Below are positions 1-7,820 of a stretch of DNA of 64,000 nt, piece by piece. Each line of letters starts with the position of its first letter. Position 1 is the first letter of the stretch. This DNA is from Bog-532 sp963720945 (GTDB lineage: Bacteria > Actinomycetota > Actinomycetes > Streptosporangiales > Streptosporangiaceae), in the NCBI GenBank assembly GCA_963720945.1, contig CAVRHH010000031.1, forward strand, positions 744,001-808,000, read 5' to 3'. The position numbers and the translations under genes are program-made. The notes beneath the pieces are model-generated. The model worked only from the letters and a program-made list of their open reading frames with translations, was not told the DNA's origin and searched no databases.

Positions 1-643
1 CGGTCTGCTTGGCCAGCGGGACGCTGATCGCGTAGCCGTTGTTCTGCACGAAGAACACCACCGGCGCCTTCCAGACCGCGGCGAAGTTCAGCGCGACGTG
101 GGTATCGCCCTCGCTGGTCGCCCCGTCACCGAGCATGGCCAGGGCGACCGCGTCCTCGTGCTTGACGCGGGCCGCGTGCGCCACCCCGACCGCGTGCAGG
201 GCACTGGTCGCGAGCGGCGTGCACTGGGGCGCGACGCGGTGCTCGTACGGGTCGTAGCCGCAGTGCCAGTCGCCGCGCAGCAGGGTCAGCACCTCGGCGG
301 GATCGAGGCCCCGGGAGACCACGGCCATCGTGTCGCGGTAGGTCGGGAACAGCCAGTCCTGGTCGCGCAGCGCCAGCACCGCGCCGATCTCGGCCGCCTC
401 CTGCCCGTGCGCTGACGGGTAGACGGCCAGCCGCCCCTGCTTGGTCAGGGCCGTCGCCTGCGTGTCGAAACGCCGGGCCAGCACCATCCGGCGGTGAAGT
501 TCGAGGAGGATGCCGGCGCCGGGCATATCAAGCTCGCCGCACGGCACGGCCTGGCCGTCCGCGTCCAGCAGGGCCAGCGGAGTGTCGCTCGGCAGCAGCG
601 CGAGTGACCAAGAGTGGCGGGAGATTTCGGGAACCACAGTCAT
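1..643 (-). CDS. Pyruvate/branched-chain 2-oxoacid dehydrogenase E1 component, alpha subunit (3' end cut by window)
   Basis: Thiamine-diphosphate-dependent E1 alpha chain, which decarboxylates a 2-oxoacid and passes the acyl group to lipoyl-E2; cytoplasmic. The first 214 codons are visible, starting from ATG at 643. The thiamine-diphosphate site is clear: GDGATSEGD, then about 22 residues later FFVQNNGYAI, giving the GDG...NN pattern of the family. Upstream, the motif FPTYRDTMAVVSRG is typical of E1 alpha. The catalytic core after the NN motif lies outside the window. Whether the substrate is pyruvate or a branched-chain 2-oxoacid cannot be decided here; the E1 beta and E2 genes would be expected beyond position 1. 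An in-frame GTG nine bases upstream is an alternative start. Confidence 0.88.
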   Translation of the reverse strand, partial: MTVVPEISRHSWSLALLPSDTPLALLDADGQAVPCGELDMPGAGILLELHRRMVLARRFDTQATALTKQGRLAVYPSAHGQEAAEIGAVLALRDQDWLFPTYRDTMAVVSRGLDPAEVLTLLRGDWHCGYDPYEHRVAPQCTPLATSALHAVGVAHAARVKHEDAVALAMLGDGATSEGDTHVALNFAAVWKAPVVFFVQNNGYAISVPLAKQT

Positions 644-886
644 CGATGCCACGGGTACTCCGATCACGCGGAAGACACCTAGCGGCAATCCTGGGACACT
701 TCCAGCCGAACATCTAGTATCCGGGAAAATATCAAGACCAATTAAAACCAGCAGGTCTTGCAGGTGGACGGACTGTCCCGTCAGCAGGGGAAAGGCCGCC
801 CCGCCTGGACAACTGGCACCGGCCCGTGCCGCGACCGCCGGGGACGGCCGTCACTTCCTGACCGTGACAATGCTGCCGAACAGGCT

Positions 887-1255
887 CTAGGCCTGAGCGT
901 CACCGTCTGTGAAGGCCGCGGCAAGAAAGCCTGCCACCGCCTCGATATCTACGTCGCCGTCTACGGTGAGATGCACCCGCCGGTTCCCGCGCGTGACGCT
1001 CAGCTCAATGGAGTCGCCGGATCGTGTCCAGCGGCCGCGTACCCAGGCCGCAAAGGCCCGGATGGAGTCCGGTGCCTGGAGCAGTGTGACAAGTGCGGCG
1101 GCGTCCGTGCCGACCGTCACCGCCGCATCCAGAGCAGCGCCGCGGAAAACGGGCAGTGGATCCGCCAGTCCCTCGCGTGCCAGTTCGGCCACCGCATCGA
1201 CCGGAACCGCGACGATGACAGGGTGCCGATCAGTCGTTTCTTTCACGTCAGGCAT
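887..1255 (-). CDS. Small EACC1-like protein (effector-associated constant component family), tentative
   Basis: A 122-residue protein; ATG at 1255 is chosen because the open frame upstream is Arg/Pro-rich non-coding-like sequence. The C-terminal half has the layout I associate with actinobacterial EACC1 proteins: a short hydrophobic stretch (AAALVTLLQ), an amphipathic helix ending in WVRGRWTRSG, a beta-rich SIELSVTRGNRRVHLTV, then an aspartate-rich helix. EACC1 genes are known companions of caspase-like, trypsin or CHAT effectors in bacterial ternary conflict systems. A CHAT gene lies at 5245-7278, about 4 kb away, with the IS66 chimera and a kinase gene in between. The family call rests on pattern memory only; it could be an unrelated small protein. 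Confidence 0.5.
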   Translation of the reverse strand: MPDVKETTDRHPVIVAVPVDAVAELAREGLADPLPVFRGAALDAAVTVGTDAAALVTLLQAPDSIRAFAAWVRGRWTRSGDSIELSVTRGNRRVHLTVDGDVDIEAVAGFLAAAFTDGDAQA

Positions 1256-1419
1256 TATCGCGCGACAACGGCGACGCTGCCGGCAATGCGACGCCGGGCA
1301 TAGATCATCTGCCCGGTCGGCCGGCCTGTCGGCAGATCTCCAGGCAAACCTTGTGTAGACATTCAGGTCTTGGCTTGAGTTACCAGTGAGCTGCGTTGCG
1401 TGATTGCTTTTGGGCGAGT

Positions 1420-2463
1420 TCAGGCGGTTTCTGGGATGGGTGGTATCCAGGGGTTTCCGGCGAGGGCGTCGCGGATGGCGGTGAAGACGGCGATCCCGTA
1501 CTTGACGGCGGTCGATGCGTAGCCGCGGATCGCGTACCGGTCGCGGGTTGTTTTCTCCGAGCGGAGCCGGCCGCTGATCTTCTGCTGGGTTTTCGAGGGC
1601 CGCAGGTCGCGTTCGGCCTGGTTGCTGGTCGGGGGGATGGCGGTGTCGGTCAGGAACCGCAGCACGTCGCCTTCGCGGTGGCGCAGGCATTCCAGCAGCA
1701 TCCGGGCGGGGGCTGCTTGCCGCGGGGGACGCGGGGGGACCTCGGACAGCCCGACGGCGACGCCGCGGCGGAACAGCTTCAGATGCTCCGCGGTCATCTC
1801 GCCGTGGACGGCGGCCAGGCCTTGGTCGCGGGCCACGTTGGCGGCGTGGATGAGGGCGCGCAGGGCGCCGGCGATCTGGCCGGGCCAGATCGCGTCCGGG
1901 TAGGACTGGGCGGCGTCTTCAAGGTCCCGGAGCAGGTGCTGACAGCACAACTGGTGACTGATCTCGGGAAAGGCGTCGTAGTTGACGTACCGGTCGTGCA
2001 CGACCACGGTGCCGTGCAGGTCGCTGTAGACGAAGTCCCTGAACGAGGCCAGGTCCCGGTCGCCGAGGAAGTAATAGGTGAGCAGGTTCGTGCAGGCGAC
2101 CTGCAGGTATTTCTTGCGTGTCTTCGGCCCGGGGCCGACCCGGACGGGAGTCTCGTCGCCGCAGATGACGCGGGCGAGGAGGATCAGCGCCCGGATCGTC
2201 TTATTCGCCGCCGCGACCGCCTTCGCGGCGCGGTCCAGCAGTGCGTGCACCCACCCGTCGCTAGGGCTGGTGCCGGACATCGATTCGAGGATGCCCGCGC
2301 AGCGTTCCACTGGGACGTGGTGCATGACCAGCAAGAACACGCACCAGGCCTGGAAGTTCAGGCCGTAGGTGACCGTGCCCGGCGCGCCCGCCTGCGGCGG
2401 GGCATCAGCGACATGCCGACGGGCGCAGGGACATTCCACCTCGTGCCGGTCGTACTGGGTGGT
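1420..2463 (-). mobile_element. tnpC-like: IS66-family transposase remnant (5' truncated)
   Basis: The encoded segment starts inside the zinc-finger region (HEVECPCARRH), continues through VTYGLNFQAWCVFLLVMHHV and keeps the likely DDE triad: D in VICGDETPVRV, D in VVVHDRYVNY and E in SNQAERDLRP. The usual N-terminal leucine-zipper domain is missing and no TnpA or TnpB companion is nearby. I could not find terminal inverted repeats around 1256-1420 or near 2463. It is therefore a relic rather than a mobile copy. The junction with the HAD gene is at about 2463. Confidence 0.85.
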
Positions 2464-3063
2464 CTCCGCCCGCGCCTCGGGCAGGTCGGTGACCTGGTGC
2501 GAGTCTTGGTACAGCACCGCGTGGATACCCGCCTGGCGTGCTCCTTCGACACACGGCCCGGAGTCGTCGAGGAACACCATCTGTGCCGGCTCGACCCGGA
2601 GCCGCTCGCAAGCCAGGGCGTAGATCCCGGGGTCGGGCTTGCTCATCCCGCACTCGTGGGAGTAGATGATCTCGTCGACGAGGTCCTCAAACCCGTAAGC
2701 GGCCTGTTCTCGTTCCCTGGCGCCGACGAAACTGTTACTCAAGATCCCCGTGCGGTATCGCGGACGCAGCCGGCGAGCGTACTCGATCAGTTCTGTGTTG
2801 GCGGTCCCGAGGTACTCGCGCCAGATATCGGCCATGAACTCCGCGAGCTGCCATCTATCGAGGCCGAGGATTTCCGAGACCGCCTGATGCACGTCGCGCT
2901 CGCTGACCGTTCCAATGCTGCCGCCACGCCAGACGTCGTACATGCGCTTGTCCAGCTCGCCCGGGCCCAGGCCGAGCCGGGACTCCCACATCCCGGTCAC
3001 GCCCAGGTCAGGGGTGATCTCCAGGACGCCGCCGATGTCGAACACAACCGCTTGGATGGTCAT
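1420..3063 (-). CDS. Chimeric ORF: HAD-superfamily hydrolase fused in frame to truncated IS66 transposase
   Basis: One open frame holds two unrelated parts. Residues 1-199 are a near-complete HAD hydrolase: motif I VVFDIGGVL, motif II ILSNS, the motif III Lys in GMSKPDPGIY and motif IV VFLDDS. The cap type and length fit phosphoglycolate-phosphatase-like HADs. From about residue 200 the sequence becomes IS66-family transposase (zinc-finger stub ECPCARRH, then the DDE domain). The HAD stop codon is gone, so the expressed product would be a fusion. Starts at ATG 3063 (MTIQAVVFD) or ATG 3072 are both possible; neither has a strong ribosome-binding site. The HAD half may still fold. Origin by IS66 insertion or deletion at the 3' end is inferred. 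Confidence 0.8.
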   Translation of the reverse strand: MTIQAVVFDIGGVLEITPDLGVTGMWESRLGLGPGELDKRMYDVWRGGSIGTVSERDVHQAVSEILGLDRWQLAEFMADIWREYLGTANTELIEYARRLRPRYRTGILSNSFVGAREREQAAYGFEDLVDEIIYSHECGMSKPDPGIYALACERLRVEPAQMVFLDDSGPCVEGARQAGIHAVLYQDSHQVTDLPEARAETTQYDRHEVECPCARRHVADAPPQAGAPGTVTYGLNFQAWCVFLLVMHHVPVERCAGILESMSGTSPSDGWVHALLDRAAKAVAAANKTIRALILLARVICGDETPVRVGPGPKTRKKYLQVACTNLLTYYFLGDRDLASFRDFVYSDLHGTVVVHDRYVNYDAFPEISHQLCCQHLLRDLEDAAQSYPDAIWPGQIAGALRALIHAANVARDQGLAAVHGEMTAEHLKLFRRGVAVGLSEVPPRPPRQAAPARMLLECLRHREGDVLRFLTDTAIPPTSNQAERDLRPSKTQQKISGRLRSEKTTRDRYAIRGYASTAVKYGIAVFTAIRDALAGNPWIPPIPETA

Positions 3064-3072
3064 GGCAAGCAT

Positions 3073-3623
3073 GATGCCAGCTGTCCCAGGGGCAAGGTCG
3101 GATGGCGGACGGCGTGCGCCGCCCGGCCGGCCCATGATTTCCGGAAGCCAGGTGATCACTGGGTATGAGAACTATCGCAGGAAACCGAACTCAGGTCGAG
3201 CCACGCATCCGGTGCCAGCAAGCCTGACAAGGTCCCGACTAACTCGATCCGGCTCACACCGGCATTGACCTCGGCCGAAAGGCTGAATGTTTACAACCTT
3301 GTCACCCTGGCATATGCCTCAGGCGTCATACTGACAGCAGCGACTTCGGCAGGCGGCCCGCGTCACTGCCGGCTCGGTGGCGGCCGGGGCAAGGCCGCGC
3401 GCGCCGCGTTCGAGGGGGGATAACAATGCCGGGATGCGCTATGGGTCACCATGCCATGCGCCTGGGCCGGTGCCAGCATTTAGTACGTCCGGCTGGTGCG
3501 AGGTTCTTCGCAGTTACGTACCTCTGCCGCCGCTCGCGATCATGTGCTTTAGCTGCCCCGCATAGATCCGGGAACGGCGGATGTGCACAGTCAGTTCGGC
3601 TGGCCTGAGCAGCAGGGGGGTTC
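3073..3623. other. Intergenic stretch without a recognised gene
   Basis: About 550 bases between the HAD/IS66 chimera and the kinase gene. Short open frames here have no recognisable motif and no good ribosome-binding site. No tRNA-like T-arm was seen. The only functional signal is the run agcagggggg just upstream of the kinase GTG start. Confidence 0.5.
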
Positions 3624-5234
3624 GTGTTGACGGCGGATACGGTGCGGCGTGTTGAAATCGGCAGCCTGCAATTGGGTGCGGAGCTGGGTTCGGGGGGCCA
3701 GGGGCGAGTTGTCGCTGTAGAAAACTATCTCATCGACGGCAGATGGCCGGCTGCGCTGAAGACTTACAGCGGGGGAGTTAATCTCAACGCCGCTGGGCTG
3801 GAAAAGATCGTGGCTTTTCCTGATGGGCTGCACCGCAACGACAGGGACTGGCTGCTGGGGGTCAGTTCGTGGCCCTGGGCCGTTGCCACGGAAAACGGTG
3901 CCGTACGCGGGTTCCTGATGCGCGTCGTCCCCGATGTTTACCGTTTCAACTTTATGACGGTCACCAAGGGTAGTAAAGCGATGCTGTCCACCGTCGAGTT
4001 CCTGCTCAACCCGGATGATTATGTCAGCAGATCCGGTATATCGATCAGCGAAAGAGACCGGCTCAATCTGCTCGGCGCCCTGGCTGAATCGATGTCGCGA
4101 TTGCATGCGCTGGGTGTCGTCATCGGGGATGTCTCGCCCAAGAATCTGCTTTTCAACCTGAACTCGTATGCCGGCTGTTACCTGATCGACTGCGATGCGA
4201 TCGTCCTGCGTGGCGACAGCGCCCTCGAGCAGGTTGACACGCCTGAGTGGGAAGTGCCGCCGGGCGAAGCGAGGGGAACTGAAGCCAGCGATTCTTACAA
4301 ATTCGGGCTGCTGGCCATACGCTTGTTCGGCAGAGACCAGTCGGCGCGGGATACGTCCGCGGTTTCGGCTCTGTCACCCGAACTGGGAAGACTCGCATCG
4401 CTGAGCCAAGACCCCAACCCGCTCGGCCGCCCCGCACCCGGTTCCTGGGTCCCGGCGATACAGTCAGCCGCATCGTCGGCTTCGTCCGCGCCCGCCACCC
4501 AGACGTTCGCGGGTCAGCCGAACCAGGGGCCGGCCCAGGGATATCAGCCACACCCCGCCTACCGGGGACCCCAGCCGGTGTACCAGCCCGCGCCAGGGGT
4601 GCGGCCTGCTCCGGTGCCATCACCGCGCAAGCGCGGAAACGGGATCAGGGCACTGGCCCTGTCAGGTCTGGGCCTTGTCGTGCTGGTAGCCATCATCGTC
4701 GGGCTGAACGCTTCCAAGAATAATGCCGGCAGCTTCAGCTCGGGCACGAACTCGGGCAGTTCCGTTTCCGATTCCCCCAGTTCGCAGTCAGCCCCGTCGG
4801 CTCAGCCGACCAATGTAGGAATGGTCGGTATCGGCAATGGCGTCGCCGGGAATTCTGCCGCGACAGCGGTTGCCGGGATCTTCAACACGTACTTTTCCGG
4901 CATAAACGGCCACGACTACCAGCAGGCACTTTCTGTTTTTGATCCGAGTGGCGTCATCGACCCAAATAGCAGCAGTCAGGTGCAGCAATTCGCACAGGGC
5001 GTCAGCACGACCAACGATTCGGCGGTGACACTCGTCAATATCGCGCCTTCCGATGGCAGCCCAGTGCAGACGGCCGAAGTTCAGTTCACCAGCCATCAGC
5101 AGGCCGGCTACGGGCCGCAGGATGATCCGAGCGGCACCTGCACCAATTGGGACGTGACGTATACGTTGAGCCAGGGTTCGTCCGGCAATTACCTGATAAA
5201 CAACGTCAGCACCAGCAGCGACTCGGCCTGCTGA
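3624..5234 (+). CDS. Membrane-anchored Ser/Thr protein kinase, TerY-P type, with C-terminal extracytoplasmic domain
   Basis: A 536-residue protein from GTG 3624, preceded by agcagggggg. The N-terminal kinase domain has a glycine loop (LGSGGQGRV, residues 21-29), the ATP Lys in AALKTY (about 46), a catalytic loop GDVSPKNLLF (168-177) with Asp and Asn but no HRD, and LIDCD (187-191) in place of DFG. These features resemble the divergent kinases of TerY-P triads. A Pro/Gln-rich linker (about 265-335) leads to one transmembrane helix (about 342-363), then a Ser-rich stalk and an NTF2/SnoaL-like domain (about 410-536) predicted outside the membrane. It lies convergent to the CHAT gene (10 bp apart) and close to PP2C and vWA genes, so phosphorylation of the vWA/NTPase partners is a reasonable inference. 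Confidence 0.82.
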   Translation: MLTADTVRRVEIGSLQLGAELGSGGQGRVVAVENYLIDGRWPAALKTYSGGVNLNAAGLEKIVAFPDGLHRNDRDWLLGVSSWPWAVATENGAVRGFLMRVVPDVYRFNFMTVTKGSKAMLSTVEFLLNPDDYVSRSGISISERDRLNLLGALAESMSRLHALGVVIGDVSPKNLLFNLNSYAGCYLIDCDAIVLRGDSALEQVDTPEWEVPPGEARGTEASDSYKFGLLAIRLFGRDQSARDTSAVSALSPELGRLASLSQDPNPLGRPAPGSWVPAIQSAASSASSAPATQTFAGQPNQGPAQGYQPHPAYRGPQPVYQPAPGVRPAPVPSPRKRGNGIRALALSGLGLVVLVAIIVGLNASKNNAGSFSSGTNSGSSVSDSPSSQSAPSAQPTNVGMVGIGNGVAGNSAATAVAGIFNTYFSGINGHDYQQALSVFDPSGVIDPNSSSQVQQFAQGVSTTNDSAVTLVNIAPSDGSPVQTAEVQFTSHQQAGYGPQDDPSGTCTNWDVTYTLSQGSSGNYLINNVSTSSDSAC

Positions 5235-5244
5235 TCCTGCGGTG

Positions 5245-7278
5245 TCAGGCCGTGGCCAGTTCCCACAACCGCACGGTGCGATCAGTTCCCGAGCTTGCCA
5301 TCAGGCGTCCATCCGGGCTGACGGCCACGGCCGTAACGGCGGCTTCGTGTCCGGCGATCCGCTGCACTTCCGCCCCGGTGCTCGTGTCCCACAGCCGCAC
5401 GGTCCTGTCTCCTCCCGCGGAGGCCAGCAGGCGCCCGTCCGGGCTGAACGCCACGCTGTAGACAAGCTCCGTGTGACCGTTCAGTGCGCCGATGGCGGCA
5501 CCGGTGGCGAGGTCTCGCAGATGCACTGTCTGCCCGGCCGCGTAGGCGAGCACGGCCTCGCCGGGACTGAACGCCAGCGAGGTTACCGGATGGGCATGCC
5601 CCGTCAGGGCCCGCACGCTGCCACCCGACGGCATCTCCCACAGCCGCACGGTCAGGTCCGCACCAGCCGAAGCCAGCAGGTGCCCGTCAGGGCTGAACGC
5701 GACACACCGCACTGCCCCGGTATGCCCGGCCAGGGCACGGCTACCGGTGCCAGGCGGCAGCTCCCACAGGCGCACGGTCTGATCCGAACCCGCGGAGGCC
5801 AGCAGGTGCCCGTCCGGGCTGAACGAGACGCCGGGCACACCGGCGGTGTGCCCGGCCAGCCGCCGCACCTGCATCCCGGTCGCCGTCTCCCACAGCCGTA
5901 CGAACCGGGCGCCCACGCCGGCGGAGGCGATCAGCTGCCCGTCCGGGCTGAACGCCACGTCGCTGACCGGACGGCTGCGTACGGGGACGGTGCGGATATT
6001 CGTTCCCGCGGGAAGCTGCCACAACCGCACCCCGGCGTCGTCTCCGCCGGAGGCCAGCAGGGTCGCACCGGGACTGAACGCCAGGCAGCGCACTCCGCCG
6101 GTGTGACCGGCGAGGGTCCGCAGCGGCCGGGCGGGCCCGGACGCCCGCGGGCGTGGGCCGGTGGCGGGTGCCGGAATGGTGAATAGGCGAGTTTCGGGTC
6201 CGCGCAGATACAGCACCGGTGTGACCCATTCCAGGGTCGTGCTGTTGAGGCCGACGATCGAGACCCTGCCGCTCGAGACCGCCTCATCCACTCCTCGCCC
6301 GTGGGCGAGTGCGCCGTAGAAACCCCGGGCGAAAGCGACCGCGGCACCATCGGAAATGGCGTACTGCATGGCGGTGACCGCACTGACCCCGCCCCGCACC
6401 AGCGCCGCGGCCGTGCCCGAGAACAGGTCCCTCGTCCCCGTCGTCGCGCCGGAGCATGAGTTAAGGACGACCAGCCGGGGGGCCGGCCGGGCCTGGCGCA
6501 GCAGATCCACCAGCCGGCTCGCCCGCACCGGGTCTGCTTCGCCGTCCTCCCGGGTGAGCGTCAGCACACCCTCCTGGTGAACGGGATCGAAGGCCCCGTG
6601 CCCGACAAAATGCAGGACGTGCCAGGGCCCGCGCAGCAGCGTTTCCTGCAGGTCGGCCCAGCCGGCTGACGGCGCCCACACCAGTTCTGCCCGCCGTGCT
6701 TGCGTCAGCGGGGACAGCGCGCCGTCCAGCTGCCGCCTTTCTGCGGCTACGTCCAGCGCCGCGGATCCCCGGGGCGAAGAGACCACCGCGAGGATCCGCA
6801 GCGGGGGATTCACCATGAGGGGCGTGGCCGCCGACGGGACGTCCACATGGCGGACCAGCTGGCCGCGCCGGCACACGTACGCGCCATTCGCCGCGTCGTA
6901 CATCGCTTCCCAGGGCAGCCCGGCCAGGACCGGGTCGCCTATGCGCACGACCACCCGCAGTTCCTGCTCACTCGCCGCCGCCAGCGCCGCACTGGCCCGG
7001 TAACATCCCGCCACTTCCCCCTGGCCGAGCAGCGCGGCGAACAGCTGCTGCCCGACTTCCCGCAGCGGCCGCTCGCTCTCCGGCCGCGCCTGCCTGCCGG
7101 GCGCCGCGGAGAGCAGGACCGCCCGCTGAAGGTCCCCGTGCCGCGCCGTCAGGGCTTCCACATCCAGGTCCGTAGCCGCCGCCGCCTCACCCCCGGGTGA
7201 TCGCACCACCTTGGCCCGGAGCGCGTTTCGTTCCCGGTCGATGGCCACCTCGATCACGTTCGCGGGGCGGGTCGCCAT
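5245..7278 (-). CDS. CHAT-domain cysteine protease fused to a seven-bladed WD40 propeller
   Basis: ATG 7278 is chosen because AGGTGA lies just upstream and the N-terminus MATRPANVIEV then starts a folded domain. It encodes 677 residues. The CHAT (caspase-like) domain is clear: catalytic His in HFVGHGAF (about 227) and Cys in VLNSCSGA (about 275), with the preceding LPWEAMYD and RILAVVSSP typical of the family. From about 386 to the C-terminus seven WD40 repeats follow, each ending in the RLW-type signature, enough for one closed propeller. CHAT proteases are known effectors in caspase-like cell-death and conflict systems; the propeller is probably the sensor or partner-binding part. It is transcribed towards the kinase and away from the NTPase-vWA-PP2C operon. 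Confidence 0.93.
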   Translation of the reverse strand: MATRPANVIEVAIDRERNALRAKVVRSPGGEAAAATDLDVEALTARHGDLQRAVLLSAAPGRQARPESERPLREVGQQLFAALLGQGEVAGCYRASAALAAASEQELRVVVRIGDPVLAGLPWEAMYDAANGAYVCRRGQLVRHVDVPSAATPLMVNPPLRILAVVSSPRGSAALDVAAERRQLDGALSPLTQARRAELVWAPSAGWADLQETLLRGPWHVLHFVGHGAFDPVHQEGVLTLTREDGEADPVRASRLVDLLRQARPAPRLVVLNSCSGATTGTRDLFSGTAAALVRGGVSAVTAMQYAISDGAAVAFARGFYGALAHGRGVDEAVSSGRVSIVGLNSTTLEWVTPVLYLRGPETRLFTIPAPATGPRPRASGPARPLRTLAGHTGGVRCLAFSPGATLLASGGDDAGVRLWQLPAGTNIRTVPVRSRPVSDVAFSPDGQLIASAGVGARFVRLWETATGMQVRRLAGHTAGVPGVSFSPDGHLLASAGSDQTVRLWELPPGTGSRALAGHTGAVRCVAFSPDGHLLASAGADLTVRLWEMPSGGSVRALTGHAHPVTSLAFSPGEAVLAYAAGQTVHLRDLATGAAIGALNGHTELVYSVAFSPDGRLLASAGGDRTVRLWDTSTGAEVQRIAGHEAAVTAVAVSPDGRLMASSGTDRTVRLWELATA

Positions 7279-7820
7279 TGCTGGCTCACCTGTCGTCACG
7301 GCAGAACGATCCCACACTTTCGCAGGAGCCAGTCAAGCAGCAAAGTCCCGCGAACTCCGCCGTCCGCCGGCCTATCAGTACTGGCCTTTAGCACGTCAAC
7401 TCAAGATCAACTTTCGCGGGCCGCCGGTAACCCGCCATTCGGCAGAACGGGTTTTGCCGGCGGAACCCGGATCGGCGGCAGTTATCAGCCGCCCGGCAGC
7501 AGCCGGTATCACCCGTATTGACCCGTGCTGGACCGTTCCGGGATCATTGCATATTGATAAAGAAGGCGACCTGTGCCAATTGCCAGGTATCGTAGCTATC
7601 GAGCAACGCTGTCGGGCGGGACAGCCCTCACGGATAGACCTGCCGTGGGCATAGGGGCCGCCCGTTTCCGTGGGGGAGAGGTTGTCGTGGGGGGTTTTCC
7701 GGCTCCTTTTCGCTGTACCGCGAACGCCGGGCACCGGCATTTGGTCCCTGGGTTAACGGACGTCAGCCGGGCCGGTGACACGGGGCAGGGCGCGGTGCCC
7801 GCTCCTGTCGTGGACGGCAC
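7279..7820. promoter_or_regulatory. Divergent intergenic region between CHAT gene and NTPase operon
   Basis: About 540 bases with no convincing gene. It must contain the promoters for the CHAT-WD40 gene (leftward) and the four-gene NTPase-vWA-vWA-PP2C operon (rightward). A locally AT-richer stretch (around 7540-7565) is the best candidate promoter zone, but I see no clear -35/-10 pair or operator repeat. Confidence 0.4.

Noticed and set aside
1396..3168. Long forward open frame (590 codons) across the HAD/IS66 region
   Set aside because: It is the antisense shadow of the motif-bearing reverse frame; it contains no recognisable domain.
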